A stretch of 47,358 nt of DNA. It comes from Bacteroidales bacterium UBA3543 (GTDB lineage: Bacteria > Bacteroidota > Bacteroidia > Bacteroidales > UBA932). The position numbers were made by a program, and so were the translations under genes. The notes beneath the pieces were generated by a model. The model did not search any database. It worked only from the letters and a program-made list of their open reading frames with translations, and was not told the DNA's origin. The stretch covers positions 1 through 47,358 of the forward strand of contig DFOK01000035.1 of assembly GCA_002376715.1 (NCBI GenBank). The letters are read 5' to 3'. Positions 1-7,862 of the stretch are shown here, piece after piece; the first letter of the stretch is position 1; every line of letters starts with the position of its first letter.

Positions 1-11
1 ATTTAATATTT

Positions 12-1652
12 ATGAGAAAAAACATCATCAACCTTATGCTCATAGCTGTCGTATCTGTGGCTATGGCTTCCTGCGGCAACCCTTCCAAGATGATTGAAGC
101 CGCCGACCAAGTAAAAATCAATTGCAACCCTGAGGTTCTCGAAGTGATTGCAGGTAACATCGATGCTGTTGTTGACGTTACATTCCCTGCCGAATACTTC
201 CATCCAAAGGCAATTCTTGAGGTGATTCCCGTATTGGTTTACAGTGGAGGAGAGGTTGAGGGCAAGCCTTTTGTATATCAGGGCGAGAAAATTACCGACA
301 ACTACAAACTTGTGACCGAGGATGGTGCAACCATCAGCGAACGCGTTCATTTCAAATATGTTCCCGGCATGGAGAAATCACAGCTTGTAGCTCGCGCAAC
401 TGTTCTCTACCAAGGCAAAGAATTCCCCTTCCCTGCTGACATCAAGATTGCTGACGGAGCCAATACTACTTACATGCTCGTAGAGACAGAAGGCGCATAC
501 GAAATGATGAAGGACGAATATATGGAAGTGATTCCCGAGACTGAAGAGGCACAGATTCTCTATCTTGTAAATAGCGCAACCGTACGCCCCTCGCAGCTCA
601 GAAGTGAAGATATCAAAAACTTTGAGCAAGCTCTCAAGGATCTTGCACAGGACGAGCGCAGAGAGGTTAAGGGCACTAAAATTGTTGCTTATGCTTCTCC
701 CGAAGGTGCAGTTGACTTCAACAACAGACTCTCTGCAAATCGCGAAAAGAGCGCCGAAAGGGCATTCAACCGGTTTGCCAGGAAACTTGAGACAGGCGCA
801 GTAAGCACCAAGAGCCTTGGTGAGGACTGGGAAGGTTTCCAGGAGCTTGTAAAGAACTCCAACATTGAGGACAAAGAACTTATCCTTCGCGTTCTTTCAA
901 TGTACAGCGATTCCAACGTACGCGAAAGAGAGATCAGAAATATGTCTCAGGTATATAAAATACTTGCAGAAACCATTCTTCCGGAACTTCGCCGTGCAAG
1001 ATTCATCACCGACATAGAATACACCAACTACAGTGCTGATGAGCTCAAAGAGCTTGTGGAGACCAATATCGACGTCCTCGACGAAGAAGCTCTCCTCCGC
1101 GCTGCAACTCTCGTAAGAGACAATAACGCAAAACTCGACATCTACGATAGGGCTATCAGGAAGTTTGACAGCGACCGCGCCAAGTACAATGCAGCTTGTG
1201 TTCACCTCAACCTTATGAAGAACGATGCAGCCAAGTCTCTTCTCGAAAAGATGAACAAAAAGAACTGCTATTACAAGAATGCAATGGGTGTTATCGCTAT
1301 GCGTGAAGGCAAAAATGCAGAGGCGATGAAATGGTTTGAAGAGTCTCATCGTCCTCAGGCCAAGATCAACGCCGCAGTTATTGATATTCTCGAAGGCAGA
1401 TACAAAGAGGCTCTTGCCAAACTCAATGGCACAGGTGACCACAATGAACCTCTTGCACACATCCTCAACGGACAGCCTGAAAAGGCAGTCGTAACTTGCA
1501 AATGCCCTCATGCAGCCTACCTCAAGGCTGTTATTGCAGCACGTAAAGGTGATGCTGAAACCTGCAAGAAAGAGCTTGAAACAGCAGCCAAGAGAGAAGA
1601 CTACGCTAAGAGAATGCTCACAGATATAGAATTTGCAAAGATTCTGAAATAA
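12..1652 (+). CDS. OmpA-like/TPR lipoprotein
   Basis: A 546-aa protein with a lipoprotein signal (hydrophobic residues 5-19, then SCGNP with Cys21), so probably anchored in the outer membrane facing the periplasm. The middle, about residues 205-250, reads like an OmpA-type peptidoglycan-binding motif (VAYASPEGAVDFNNRLSANR, where NxxLSxxR is the telling part). The C-terminal part, about 375-530, is alpha-helical with TPR-like periodicity (YNAACVHLNLMKNDAAKSLL, AMKWFEESHRPQAKINAAV). The N-terminal 30-200 looks like beta sandwich modules and is not recognised. A cell-wall-linked structural or assembly lipoprotein is inferred; Bacteroidetes use OmpA/TPR lipoproteins of this sort in envelope scaffolds. 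The upstream region lies outside the window, so operon partners on that side are unknown. A hairpin follows the stop. Confidence 0.7.
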   Translation: MRKNIINLMLIAVVSVAMASCGNPSKMIEAADQVKINCNPEVLEVIAGNIDAVVDVTFPAEYFHPKAILEVIPVLVYSGGEVEGKPFVYQGEKITDNYKLVTEDGATISERVHFKYVPGMEKSQLVARATVLYQGKEFPFPADIKIADGANTTYMLVETEGAYEMMKDEYMEVIPETEEAQILYLVNSATVRPSQLRSEDIKNFEQALKDLAQDERREVKGTKIVAYASPEGAVDFNNRLSANREKSAERAFNRFARKLETGAVSTKSLGEDWEGFQELVKNSNIEDKELILRVLSMYSDSNVREREIRNMSQVYKILAETILPELRRARFITDIEYTNYSADELKELVETNIDVLDEEALLRAATLVRDNNAKLDIYDRAIRKFDSDRAKYNAACVHLNLMKNDAAKSLLEKMNKKNCYYKNAMGVIAMREGKNAEAMKWFEESHRPQAKINAAVIDILEGRYKEALAKLNGTGDHNEPLAHILNGQPEKAVVTCKCPHAAYLKAVIAARKGDAETCKKELETAAKREDYAKRMLTDIEFAKILK

Positions 1653-1673
1653 TCAGAGTCTACTCCAAACTGA

Positions 1674-1711
1674 AAAATGGGTGGCCACGGTGTGATGTGA
1701 CCGCCCATTTT
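1674..1711 (+). terminator. Rho-independent terminator candidate
   Basis: An 11-bp stem is formed by AAAATGGGTGG and CCGCCCATTTT with one G-T wobble and a 16-nt loop. It sits 22 nt after the stop of the upstream lipoprotein gene and before the next gene on the same strand. The T-run after the stem is short, which lowers certainty. Confidence 0.6.
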
Positions 1712-1760
1712 GAGTTTGAATCTGTGAGTGTAGATACTTTATTAAAATCACCAAAATAAA

Positions 1761-2906
1761 ATGAAGAAGATTGTAATTATTTTAATTCTGAGTGCAGTTT
1801 TTACCACCTGCAATGCTCCCAAAGCCAGTATTGAAGAGCTGAATCAGATAGTATCTGAGTTTTACCAAGATGTCAAATCCGCAAACATTCCGGTTTTTCA
1901 ATATTGCATTTTTGAAAAAGACATTTCGATCGGAGGAGTTATTCTTGCGGACAGCACGTATAACTACACCCAGCCTGCCAATGATTCAAGTATCTTCCAA
2001 GCAGCCTCCCTTAGCAAGCCGCTATTTGCATATATTGTGATGAGAATGGTGGATAAGGGAGAGATTGATCTCGACACGCCAATATACCGATATACCGATA
2101 TAGAGCGGTTTGAGGATAAAGAGATGGCCGCTATTCTTACTCCAAGGATGGTCCTCTCACATACCACCGGATTGCCTAATTGGTCGGCGAAGTCCTCATC
2201 TGATGAATGGCCGACGAGTGTGATAAAATTTAAATATCCGGCAGATTCCTGTTTCTCCTATTCTGGTGAGGGCTTTGCATTCCTGCAGCGTGCTATAGAA
2301 GCAATCCGTGGTGCATCACTCGATGTGATTGCACGCGAAGAGGTTTTTGTTCCGCTGGGAATGAATTCTACCTCTTACGGCTGGCTGCCGGAGTACGACA
2401 GCATTGCGCTTGACGGTTTTAATCGTGTTGCAAAAAATCGCGGACAGGGACGTCACCCTCGTGAGAATAGTGCCTATACTCTGCGTACAAATGCTTCTGA
2501 ATATATGCGCTTTTTGATAGCCGTTATGGAAGGAAGAGGTCTTAGTGCAGCATCACACGCTGAAATGCTCACGCCACAGTCACATGCAATTCGTTATGCG
2601 GATCATCCTGATTGCGACTCTACAATCCGGTGGACCATCGGTTTAGGCGCCATATATTCTGACACGACTGCCGCTGAAAAAGGGGAGGCCCCTCGCTACT
2701 ATTATCATTTGGGTGATAACGGTAGCTTCAAGGCACTCTTTATGTTCCGTCCGGAAGATCGTCGGGGAGTAGTCTATTTTACCAACAGCGCCAACGGTCA
2801 CGAAATAATTACTTCGGTTACGCGCGCCACCTTCGGAGAATTGCTTTCTATACAGGACTGGCTTTACAAGTCAAAAGGAAAAGGAAGGAGATCCGTAAGC
2901 AATTGA
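1761..2906 (+). CDS. Serine hydrolase lipoprotein (beta-lactamase/PBP4-like fold)
   Basis: A 381-aa protein with a lipoprotein signal peptide (AVFTTC, Cys17). The serine-hydrolase SxxK motif is SLSK at residues 83-86, followed by the family block LTPRMVLSHTTGLPNW (about 126-141). The second motif is YSGEGF rather than the YxN of class C beta-lactamases. The third KTG/HTG position is occupied by HLGDNG (about 318). These variants occur in esterase or D-aminopeptidase-like members, so a beta-lactam resistance role should not be assumed; an envelope peptidase or esterase is more likely. It stands alone between a terminator hairpin and a convergent transporter gene. The only nearby promoter-like sequence (TTTG at 1714, TACTTTAT at 1734) is weak. 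Confidence 0.8.
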   Translation: MKKIVIILILSAVFTTCNAPKASIEELNQIVSEFYQDVKSANIPVFQYCIFEKDISIGGVILADSTYNYTQPANDSSIFQAASLSKPLFAYIVMRMVDKGEIDLDTPIYRYTDIERFEDKEMAAILTPRMVLSHTTGLPNWSAKSSSDEWPTSVIKFKYPADSCFSYSGEGFAFLQRAIEAIRGASLDVIAREEVFVPLGMNSTSYGWLPEYDSIALDGFNRVAKNRGQGRHPRENSAYTLRTNASEYMRFLIAVMEGRGLSAASHAEMLTPQSHAIRYADHPDCDSTIRWTIGLGAIYSDTTAAEKGEAPRYYYHLGDNGSFKALFMFRPEDRRGVVYFTNSANGHEIITSVTRATFGELLSIQDWLYKSKGKGRRSVSN

Positions 2907-2940
2907 AGATATTTTAGTCTGTCATACTCCCAACTCGAAA

Positions 2941-4308
2941 CTAACCAAATATCATTATCACCAGAATAGTTACCGGAGCAACAAAACGAATGATAAAGAA
3001 TGTGGTCTCCGTAAACCACCTGGGAAGTTTGAGAGTACCACTATTGGTGAGTTCGTCCATCACATTGGCCTTACCGAGCCTCCAGCCCACAAAGATCACA
3101 ACCAGCAGGCCGCATGTGGTCAGGAAAAAGTCGGAAGAAAGGGTGTCGAAGAGATCAAAGAAAGTTTTTCCAAAGATCTTGACATCTGAAAGTACCCCCA
3201 TGGAGAGAGAAGCGAGACATCCCGTCACAAGGAAAACCGAGGATCCTATGATCACAGCTGTGGTGCGTTTCATCTTGAACTCCTCCTTGAGATAGGCCAC
3301 AACTACCTCAAGCAAAGAAATGGAAGAGGTCAGGGCTGCGATAATGAGCACAAAGAAAAAGATAATGGCGAGAATGCCTCCCAGCGGCATTTGAGCAAAA
3401 ATCTTTGGCAATGTAATGAATACGAGACCGGGGCCCTCTCCGGGACTGATACCGAATGCAAATACCGCCGGCATAATTGCGCAACCTGCAATGATGGCAA
3501 AAACAGTGTCGGCTACTGCCGTAAGTGCGGATGTCTTTACTATATTTTCGCTTTTGCTTACATAGGAGGCATAGGTCATTATCGTTCCGCAGCCTATGGA
3601 AAGTGAAAAGAATGCCTGTCCCAACGCAGCAAGCAGGGTATTAAAAGTCACTTTGGAAAAATCGGGCTTGAAAAGATAGTTTATACCCTCTTTTGCCCCC
3701 TCAAGGGTTACCGAACGCACGGCAATGATGATAATCATCACAAAAAGCATCGGCATCATCATTTTGGTATATTTTTCTATACCCTTTTCTATCCCGGCAA
3801 TCACCACGAGAGCCGTCAAAAGCAGAAAGACAATATGCCATATAAGCGGTTTGATCGGAGAGGTGACAAAATCACTGAACATCGTATCAAGATTGCCTCC
3901 GACCTCACGGGTAAAATCAAAAGTTATGGCTTTTACCAGATACTCTATCGACCATCCTCCCACAACGCTGTAAAAGGATAGTATGCAGAGAGCTGAAAGT
4001 ACCGAGAAAATGCCTACAATCCCCCATTTGGAACCGGGAGCAAGCACCTTGAAAGCTCCAAAAGCATTTCTCTGGCTTCTGCGTCCGATAATGAATTCCG
4101 AATACATTATCGGAAGACAGAGGATAAAGACGAAAGCAACATAAATAAAGATGAAAGCGGCACCGCCGTTTTCTCCCACAAGATAAGGGAACCTCCATAG
4201 ATTGCCCAGTCCGATGGCTGAGCCGGCAAGAGCAACCAGCACTCCAAATGAACTGGTGAACGAGTCACGTCCGGTGACACCTGACGACTGTGATTTTTTA
4301 GCACTCAT
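2941..4308 (-). CDS. Sodium-dependent NSS/SNF family amino acid transporter
   Basis: A 455-aa polytopic membrane protein of the neurotransmitter:sodium symporter family. The TM1 signature AGSAIGLGNLWRFPYLVGEN (residues 29-48) holds the unwound sodium and substrate binding segment and is clear. About 11-12 hydrophobic segments follow, and the length matches bacterial members such as the MhsT type. It probably takes up an amino acid with sodium across the inner membrane; the substrate cannot be read from sequence. It is the last gene of an operon: its ATG overlaps the 3' end of folA by 11 bp. The coupling to thyA/folA may be simple operon clustering or may point to supply of a one-carbon donor amino acid, which is speculation. 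Confidence 0.92.
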   Translation of the reverse strand: MSAKKSQSSGVTGRDSFTSSFGVLVALAGSAIGLGNLWRFPYLVGENGGAAFIFIYVAFVFILCLPIMYSEFIIGRRSQRNAFGAFKVLAPGSKWGIVGIFSVLSALCILSFYSVVGGWSIEYLVKAITFDFTREVGGNLDTMFSDFVTSPIKPLIWHIVFLLLTALVVIAGIEKGIEKYTKMMMPMLFVMIIIIAVRSVTLEGAKEGINYLFKPDFSKVTFNTLLAALGQAFFSLSIGCGTIMTYASYVSKSENIVKTSALTAVADTVFAIIAGCAIMPAVFAFGISPGEGPGLVFITLPKIFAQMPLGGILAIIFFFVLIIAALTSSISLLEVVVAYLKEEFKMKRTTAVIIGSSVFLVTGCLASLSMGVLSDVKIFGKTFFDLFDTLSSDFFLTTCGLLVVIFVGWRLGKANVMDELTNSGTLKLPRWFTETTFFIIRFVAPVTILVIMIFG

Positions 4309-4870
4309 ATATCAAAAATTCATAGTTTAAACCGGATTTTTCATCAATGGCGATGCCGCTTCGAGTGACTATATGCCATTTTTCCGGATCGAGATCCGGG
4401 AAAAAAACCTCTGCATCGGGAACGTCTGTATGCACCTCGGTCAAATAAACTCTCGAAGCCTTCTCCAATGCCTGGCGATAAATATTACCTCCGCCAATCA
4501 CAAAGATCTCGTTCTGCCCCGTCTCGAGAGCAATAGTCCGCGCAAGATCAAGCGCACTCTCCAAAGAGCGCACATAATGAACCCGGGAGGTCAGTAGAAT
4601 CGGTAACGCCTGTGGAACCTCTTGAGCCAGCGGAGTTACTGGAGTCTGTGTTGGGAGTGTGCGGCTGATAATGATATTGTCCCGTCCGGGAAGAGGTCTG
4701 CAGCCGAGGGATTCCCAGGTTTTGCGCCCCATTATGATGCATTTGCCGAAAGTAACCCGCTTAAAATATTTAAGATCATCGGAAATATGCCAGGGCATGG
4801 CGTTGCCTTTGCCTATGGCTCCATCCGTTGCAACGGCAGCAATAAGGGAGATGATGGGTGTTCTGCTCAT
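4298..4870 (-). CDS. folA: Dihydrofolate reductase
   Basis: Reduces dihydrofolate to tetrahydrofolate with NADPH, regenerating the folate oxidised by thymidylate synthase. Visible motifs are the N-terminal AAVATDGAIGKGNAMPWHIS, the catalytic acid region DDLKYFKR (Asp31/32), the NADPH-binding MGRKTWESLG (47-56) and IGGGNIYRQAL (125-135), and a C-terminal YEFLIYEC strand. At 190 aa it is about 25-30 residues longer than usual. The extra segment is a Pro/Thr-rich insertion at about 71-98, right after the DNIIISR strand. The start ATG overlaps the thyA stop as ATGA (translational coupling), and the 3' end overlaps the transporter start. Confidence 0.97.
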   Translation of the reverse strand: MSRTPIISLIAAVATDGAIGKGNAMPWHISDDLKYFKRVTFGKCIIMGRKTWESLGCRPLPGRDNIIISRTLPTQTPVTPLAQEVPQALPILLTSRVHYVRSLESALDLARTIALETGQNEIFVIGGGNIYRQALEKASRVYLTEVHTDVPDAEVFFPDLDPEKWHIVTRSGIAIDEKSGLNYEFLIYEC

Positions 4871-5661
4871 ACGGCGATTGGGGCTTTTATTCCCGGATAA
4901 GGATCGTATCCTTCGAGAGTGAAGTCCTCGTAGTCAAAGCTGAAGAGATCTTTCTTGTCGGGATTGATTAGCATTTTAGGGAGCGGACGCGGCTCTCGGG
5001 AGAGCTGCAAGGCCACTTGTTCAAAATGGTTGTGGTATATATGAGCATCGCCAAAGGTATGAATAAACTCTCCTGGGAGATAACCGCATACCTGCGCCAG
5101 CATCATGGTCAGCAACGCATAAGATGCAATATTGAATGGTACTCCAAGGAATACGTCCGCACTACGCTGATAGAGCTGGCATGAGAGTTTTCCGCCTGCC
5201 ACATAGAACTGAAAAAGTGCATGACAAGGCGGGAGTGCCATTTTTCCCACCTCTGCCACATTCCAGGCTGAAACAATATGGCGGCGCGAATCGGGATTGC
5301 TCTTAAGCAATTCGACAAGCGCAGTCAACTGGTCGATAGTGCCTCCGTCAGTAGCAGGCCAACTACGCCACTGGTGACCGTAAATAGGCCCTAAATCTCC
5401 GTTGTCATCTGCCCATTCATCCCAAATGGTCACTCCATTTTCGTTGAGGTAGCGAATATTCGTATCTCCGGCAATAAACCACAATAACTCGTAGATTATG
5501 GATCTCAGATGAAGTTTTTTGGTGGTCAGCGCCGGAAAACCCTGATTGAGGTCAAAGCGCATTTGATAGCCGAAGATGCTCCGGGTACCGGTACCGGTAC
5601 GGTCGCTCTTGTCAGTGCCGTCCCGCATTATATGTTCGAGCAGGTCAAGATACTGTTTCAT
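4867..5661 (-). CDS. thyA: Thymidylate synthase
   Basis: Methylates dUMP to dTMP using methylene-tetrahydrofolate in the cytoplasm. The protein is 264 aa, the standard length. The catalytic cysteine is Cys146 in MALPPCHALFQFYV, followed by LSCQLYQRSADVFLGVPFNI (159-178) and the dUMP/folate region HTFGDAHIYHNH. The N-terminal RTGTGTRSIFGYQMRF is the phosphate-binding loop. Start and stop overlap neighbours by 4 bp (ATGA) on both sides: the exonuclease-family gene upstream and folA downstream, so the group is transcribed and translated together. The linked thyA-folA order fits their joint reaction cycle. Confidence 0.98.
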   Translation of the reverse strand: MKQYLDLLEHIMRDGTDKSDRTGTGTRSIFGYQMRFDLNQGFPALTTKKLHLRSIIYELLWFIAGDTNIRYLNENGVTIWDEWADDNGDLGPIYGHQWRSWPATDGGTIDQLTALVELLKSNPDSRRHIVSAWNVAEVGKMALPPCHALFQFYVAGGKLSCQLYQRSADVFLGVPFNIASYALLTMMLAQVCGYLPGEFIHTFGDAHIYHNHFEQVALQLSREPRPLPKMLINPDKKDLFSFDYEDFTLEGYDPYPGIKAPIAV

Positions 5662-6680
5662 TGTGCAAATATATGTATTTTTCGCTGCAATCGCAGCAAA
5701 ATCGGAAGGTGGTCGCTCACTCCTCCGTTATATCGAGGCCCGATAAATGTACGCCTGGGCTTTTGCCCAAGAAACTCTCTATCATCCTCCAACAAAAAAG
5801 CGGGAGAATAGATGCGCATGAGAGTACCATTTTCCCATCGAGCAATCCTCTTAAAAAGATTTTCGGAAAGAAAAAAATGATCTATAAATCCCCATACGCC
5901 TTTGTATTTTATAGAACCCGACCCCTCTGCCGCCGGATCGACAGAGAGAGCACACAACTCCATATCCCGTGAAAATTCAGTCAAAATGCGAGAATCAGGA
6001 GTATCATTGAAATCGCCCATTATTAGAATTGACGCCTCCGGCGAAATGGCTCTCACAGAATCTATTGCTTCCCGTAAGACATATGCCGCGGCCATTCTTC
6101 GCGGAGAAAGGTCTGAATCATCGCTCAGTTTTGAGGGCCAGTGATTGACAAAAAGATGGATTGTATCCGCAACTCCCTCTCCGGGCAGCGAAATACCACA
6201 TACATACAAAATGTCGCGTGTAGCGGAACTGTCGGAAAGAGGTACTTCCACTGCTCTCGAGCGCAATACTTTAAACCGCTCCTTGCGATAAAGCAGCGCC
6301 ACATCTATACCACGCAGGTCGGGCGAGTCGTAGTGCACAATATCATAATCCAAACGTACCAGGGGTGTCTGCTCAGTAAGCTGGCGGAGCACCATTCTGT
6401 TTTCCACCTCACACAAACCCACCAGATCCGGCCAGCCTCCGAGTTCATCTGCAGAAGAGGCTATCACCTTGGCAATGGCATTGCGCTTACGCAAAAAACG
6501 CTTCCACGACCATCCATACCGACCCCCATAGACAAATTCATCATCATCCGTTTTTTCATCGTCAAAGGGGTCGAAATAATTCTCGACATTCCAAAACATC
6601 ACTCTGATTTCTTCTTTCTGCACAGGCTTCCGAAACGGAACTGCAAAAATGAGCAGAACGCCCAATAATAATCCTCTCAT
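5658..6680 (-). CDS. Secreted or membrane-anchored endonuclease/exonuclease/phosphatase family protein
   Basis: A 340-aa protein with a short hydrophobic N-terminus (MRGLLLGVLLIFAVPF) that acts as a signal peptide or anchor. The metal-dependent EEP (DNase I-like) motifs are all present: MFWNVENYFDPFDD, DLVGLCEVENR (acidic metal ligand), HLFVNHWPSKL, ILIMGDFNDTPDSR, and the C-terminal NGGVSDHLPILLRL with the catalytic Asp-His pair. The substrate could be nucleic acid or a phosphoester. The ATG at 6680 is chosen over an in-frame GTG at 6683 because AAGGAGG lies 6 nt before the ATG. It is the first gene of the thyA-folA-transporter operon and is coupled to thyA by an ATGA overlap. Confidence 0.88.
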   Translation of the reverse strand: MRGLLLGVLLIFAVPFRKPVQKEEIRVMFWNVENYFDPFDDEKTDDDEFVYGGRYGWSWKRFLRKRNAIAKVIASSADELGGWPDLVGLCEVENRMVLRQLTEQTPLVRLDYDIVHYDSPDLRGIDVALLYRKERFKVLRSRAVEVPLSDSSATRDILYVCGISLPGEGVADTIHLFVNHWPSKLSDDSDLSPRRMAAAYVLREAIDSVRAISPEASILIMGDFNDTPDSRILTEFSRDMELCALSVDPAAEGSGSIKYKGVWGFIDHFFLSENLFKRIARWENGTLMRIYSPAFLLEDDREFLGQKPRRTFIGPRYNGGVSDHLPILLRLQRKIHIFAQ

Positions 6681-6686
6681 CACATA

Positions 6687-6693
6687 CCTCCTT
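6687..6693 (-). promoter_or_regulatory. Strong Shine-Dalgarno (AAGGAGG) for the EEP operon
   Basis: On the minus strand AAGGAGG stands 6 nt before the ATG at 6680 and 3 nt before the GTG at 6683, so it decides for the ATG. Such a full anti-SD match is unusual here, since most starts in the window lack one. Confidence 0.6.
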
Positions 6694-6723
6694 GTTTTAG
6701 CGCCAAGATAAACAAATAATTAC

Positions 6724-6731
6724 TACTTTTG
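6724..6731 (+). promoter_or_regulatory. -7 element (TACTTTTG), probable ychF promoter
   Basis: Matches the Bacteroidetes -7 consensus TAnnTTTG and lies 28 bp before the ychF ATG. No TTTG was found at the ideal -33 distance, so only this half is supported. Confidence 0.45.
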
Positions 6732-6758
6732 TAGTTTGGATTAATAATAAGTATATTC

Positions 6759-7862
6759 ATGGGATTTAGATGTGGGATAGTAGGACTGCCAAATGTTGGA
6801 AAGTCAACTCTTTTCAACTGTGTCAGCTCCTCAAAAGCACAGGCGGCCAATTTCCCTTTTTGCACGATAGAACCCAACATAGGTTTTACCACCGTACCTG
6901 ACGAGAGACTTACAACTCTTGAACAGATAGTCAAGCCACCGCGGGTAGTACCGGCTACGGTGGAAATCGTGGATATTGCGGGACTTGTAAAGGGAGCAAG
7001 CAGGGGTGAAGGACTCGGCAACCAGTTTCTATCCAATATACGCCAAACGGATGCAATTCTGCATGTACTACGTTGTTTTGACGACCCAAATGTGGTCCAT
7101 ATGGACGGCAGCGTAAATCCGGTAAGAGACAAGGAAATTGTAGATATAGAACTCCAGATTAAGGATTTGGAGACGGTCAGCAACCGTATTGTAAAGGTTG
7201 AGAAACAAGCTCAGTCAGGCGGCGACAAGCACGCCAAAAAAGTTCTAGATCTGCTGTTCAGATATAAAGAAGTACTGGAAATGGGGCGCAATGCCCGTGA
7301 AGTAGTGATTGAGAATGCAGAGGATGCTAAGATTGCGAAAGAATTCTTTCTTCTCACCAACAAACCCGTAATGTATGTCTGCAATGTGGACGAAGCCTCT
7401 GCCGCATCAGGAAACGCCTATGTGGAGAGGGTACGTGAAGCCATTAAAGGCGAAGATGCCGAAATACTGGTGATTGCCGCCAAAATTGAATCCGAGATTG
7501 CAGAGTTGGAAAGCTTTGAAGAAAGAGAGATGTTTTTGCAGGAGATCGGCCTCGAAACTTCCGGAGTAGTGCGTTTGATACAATCGGCCTATTCTCTGCT
7601 CAATCTGCAAACCTTTTTCACTATAGGAGGGCCCGAATTGAAGGCCTGGACCATCAAAAAGGGAGATAAGGCACCAAAGGCTGCCGGAGTTATCCATACC
7701 GACTTCGAGAAAGGATTCATCCGTGCAGAGGTTATAAAATATGATGACTTCGTTGCACTGGGATCAGAGGTTGCCTGCCGCGCTGCCGGCAAACTCAACA
7801 GCGAAGGCAAAGAGTATGTGGTGCAAGATGGCGACATAATGCACTTCCTTTTCAATGTATAA
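6759..7862 (+). CDS. ychF: Redox-regulated ATPase YchF (Obg/TRAFAC family)
   Basis: A 367-aa cytoplasmic P-loop NTPase, standard length. The Walker A is GLPNVGKST (9-17). The switch region holds VDIAGLVKGASRGEGLGNQF. The usual G4 NKxD is replaced by NVDE in MYVCNVDEASA, the known reason YchF prefers ATP to GTP. The C-terminal TGS-like domain shows FFTIGGPELKAWTIKKGDKA and AAGVIHTDFEKGFIRAEVIKYDD. The family binds ribosomes and has roles in stress and translation quality control. The stop TAA shares its last base with the ATG of the next gene (TAATG), suggesting coupling with the SGNH lipoprotein downstream. Confidence 0.97.
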   Translation: MGFRCGIVGLPNVGKSTLFNCVSSSKAQAANFPFCTIEPNIGFTTVPDERLTTLEQIVKPPRVVPATVEIVDIAGLVKGASRGEGLGNQFLSNIRQTDAILHVLRCFDDPNVVHMDGSVNPVRDKEIVDIELQIKDLETVSNRIVKVEKQAQSGGDKHAKKVLDLLFRYKEVLEMGRNAREVVIENAEDAKIAKEFFLLTNKPVMYVCNVDEASAASGNAYVERVREAIKGEDAEILVIAAKIESEIAELESFEEREMFLQEIGLETSGVVRLIQSAYSLLNLQTFFTIGGPELKAWTIKKGDKAPKAAGVIHTDFEKGFIRAEVIKYDDFVALGSEVACRAAGKLNSEGKEYVVQDGDIMHFLFNV

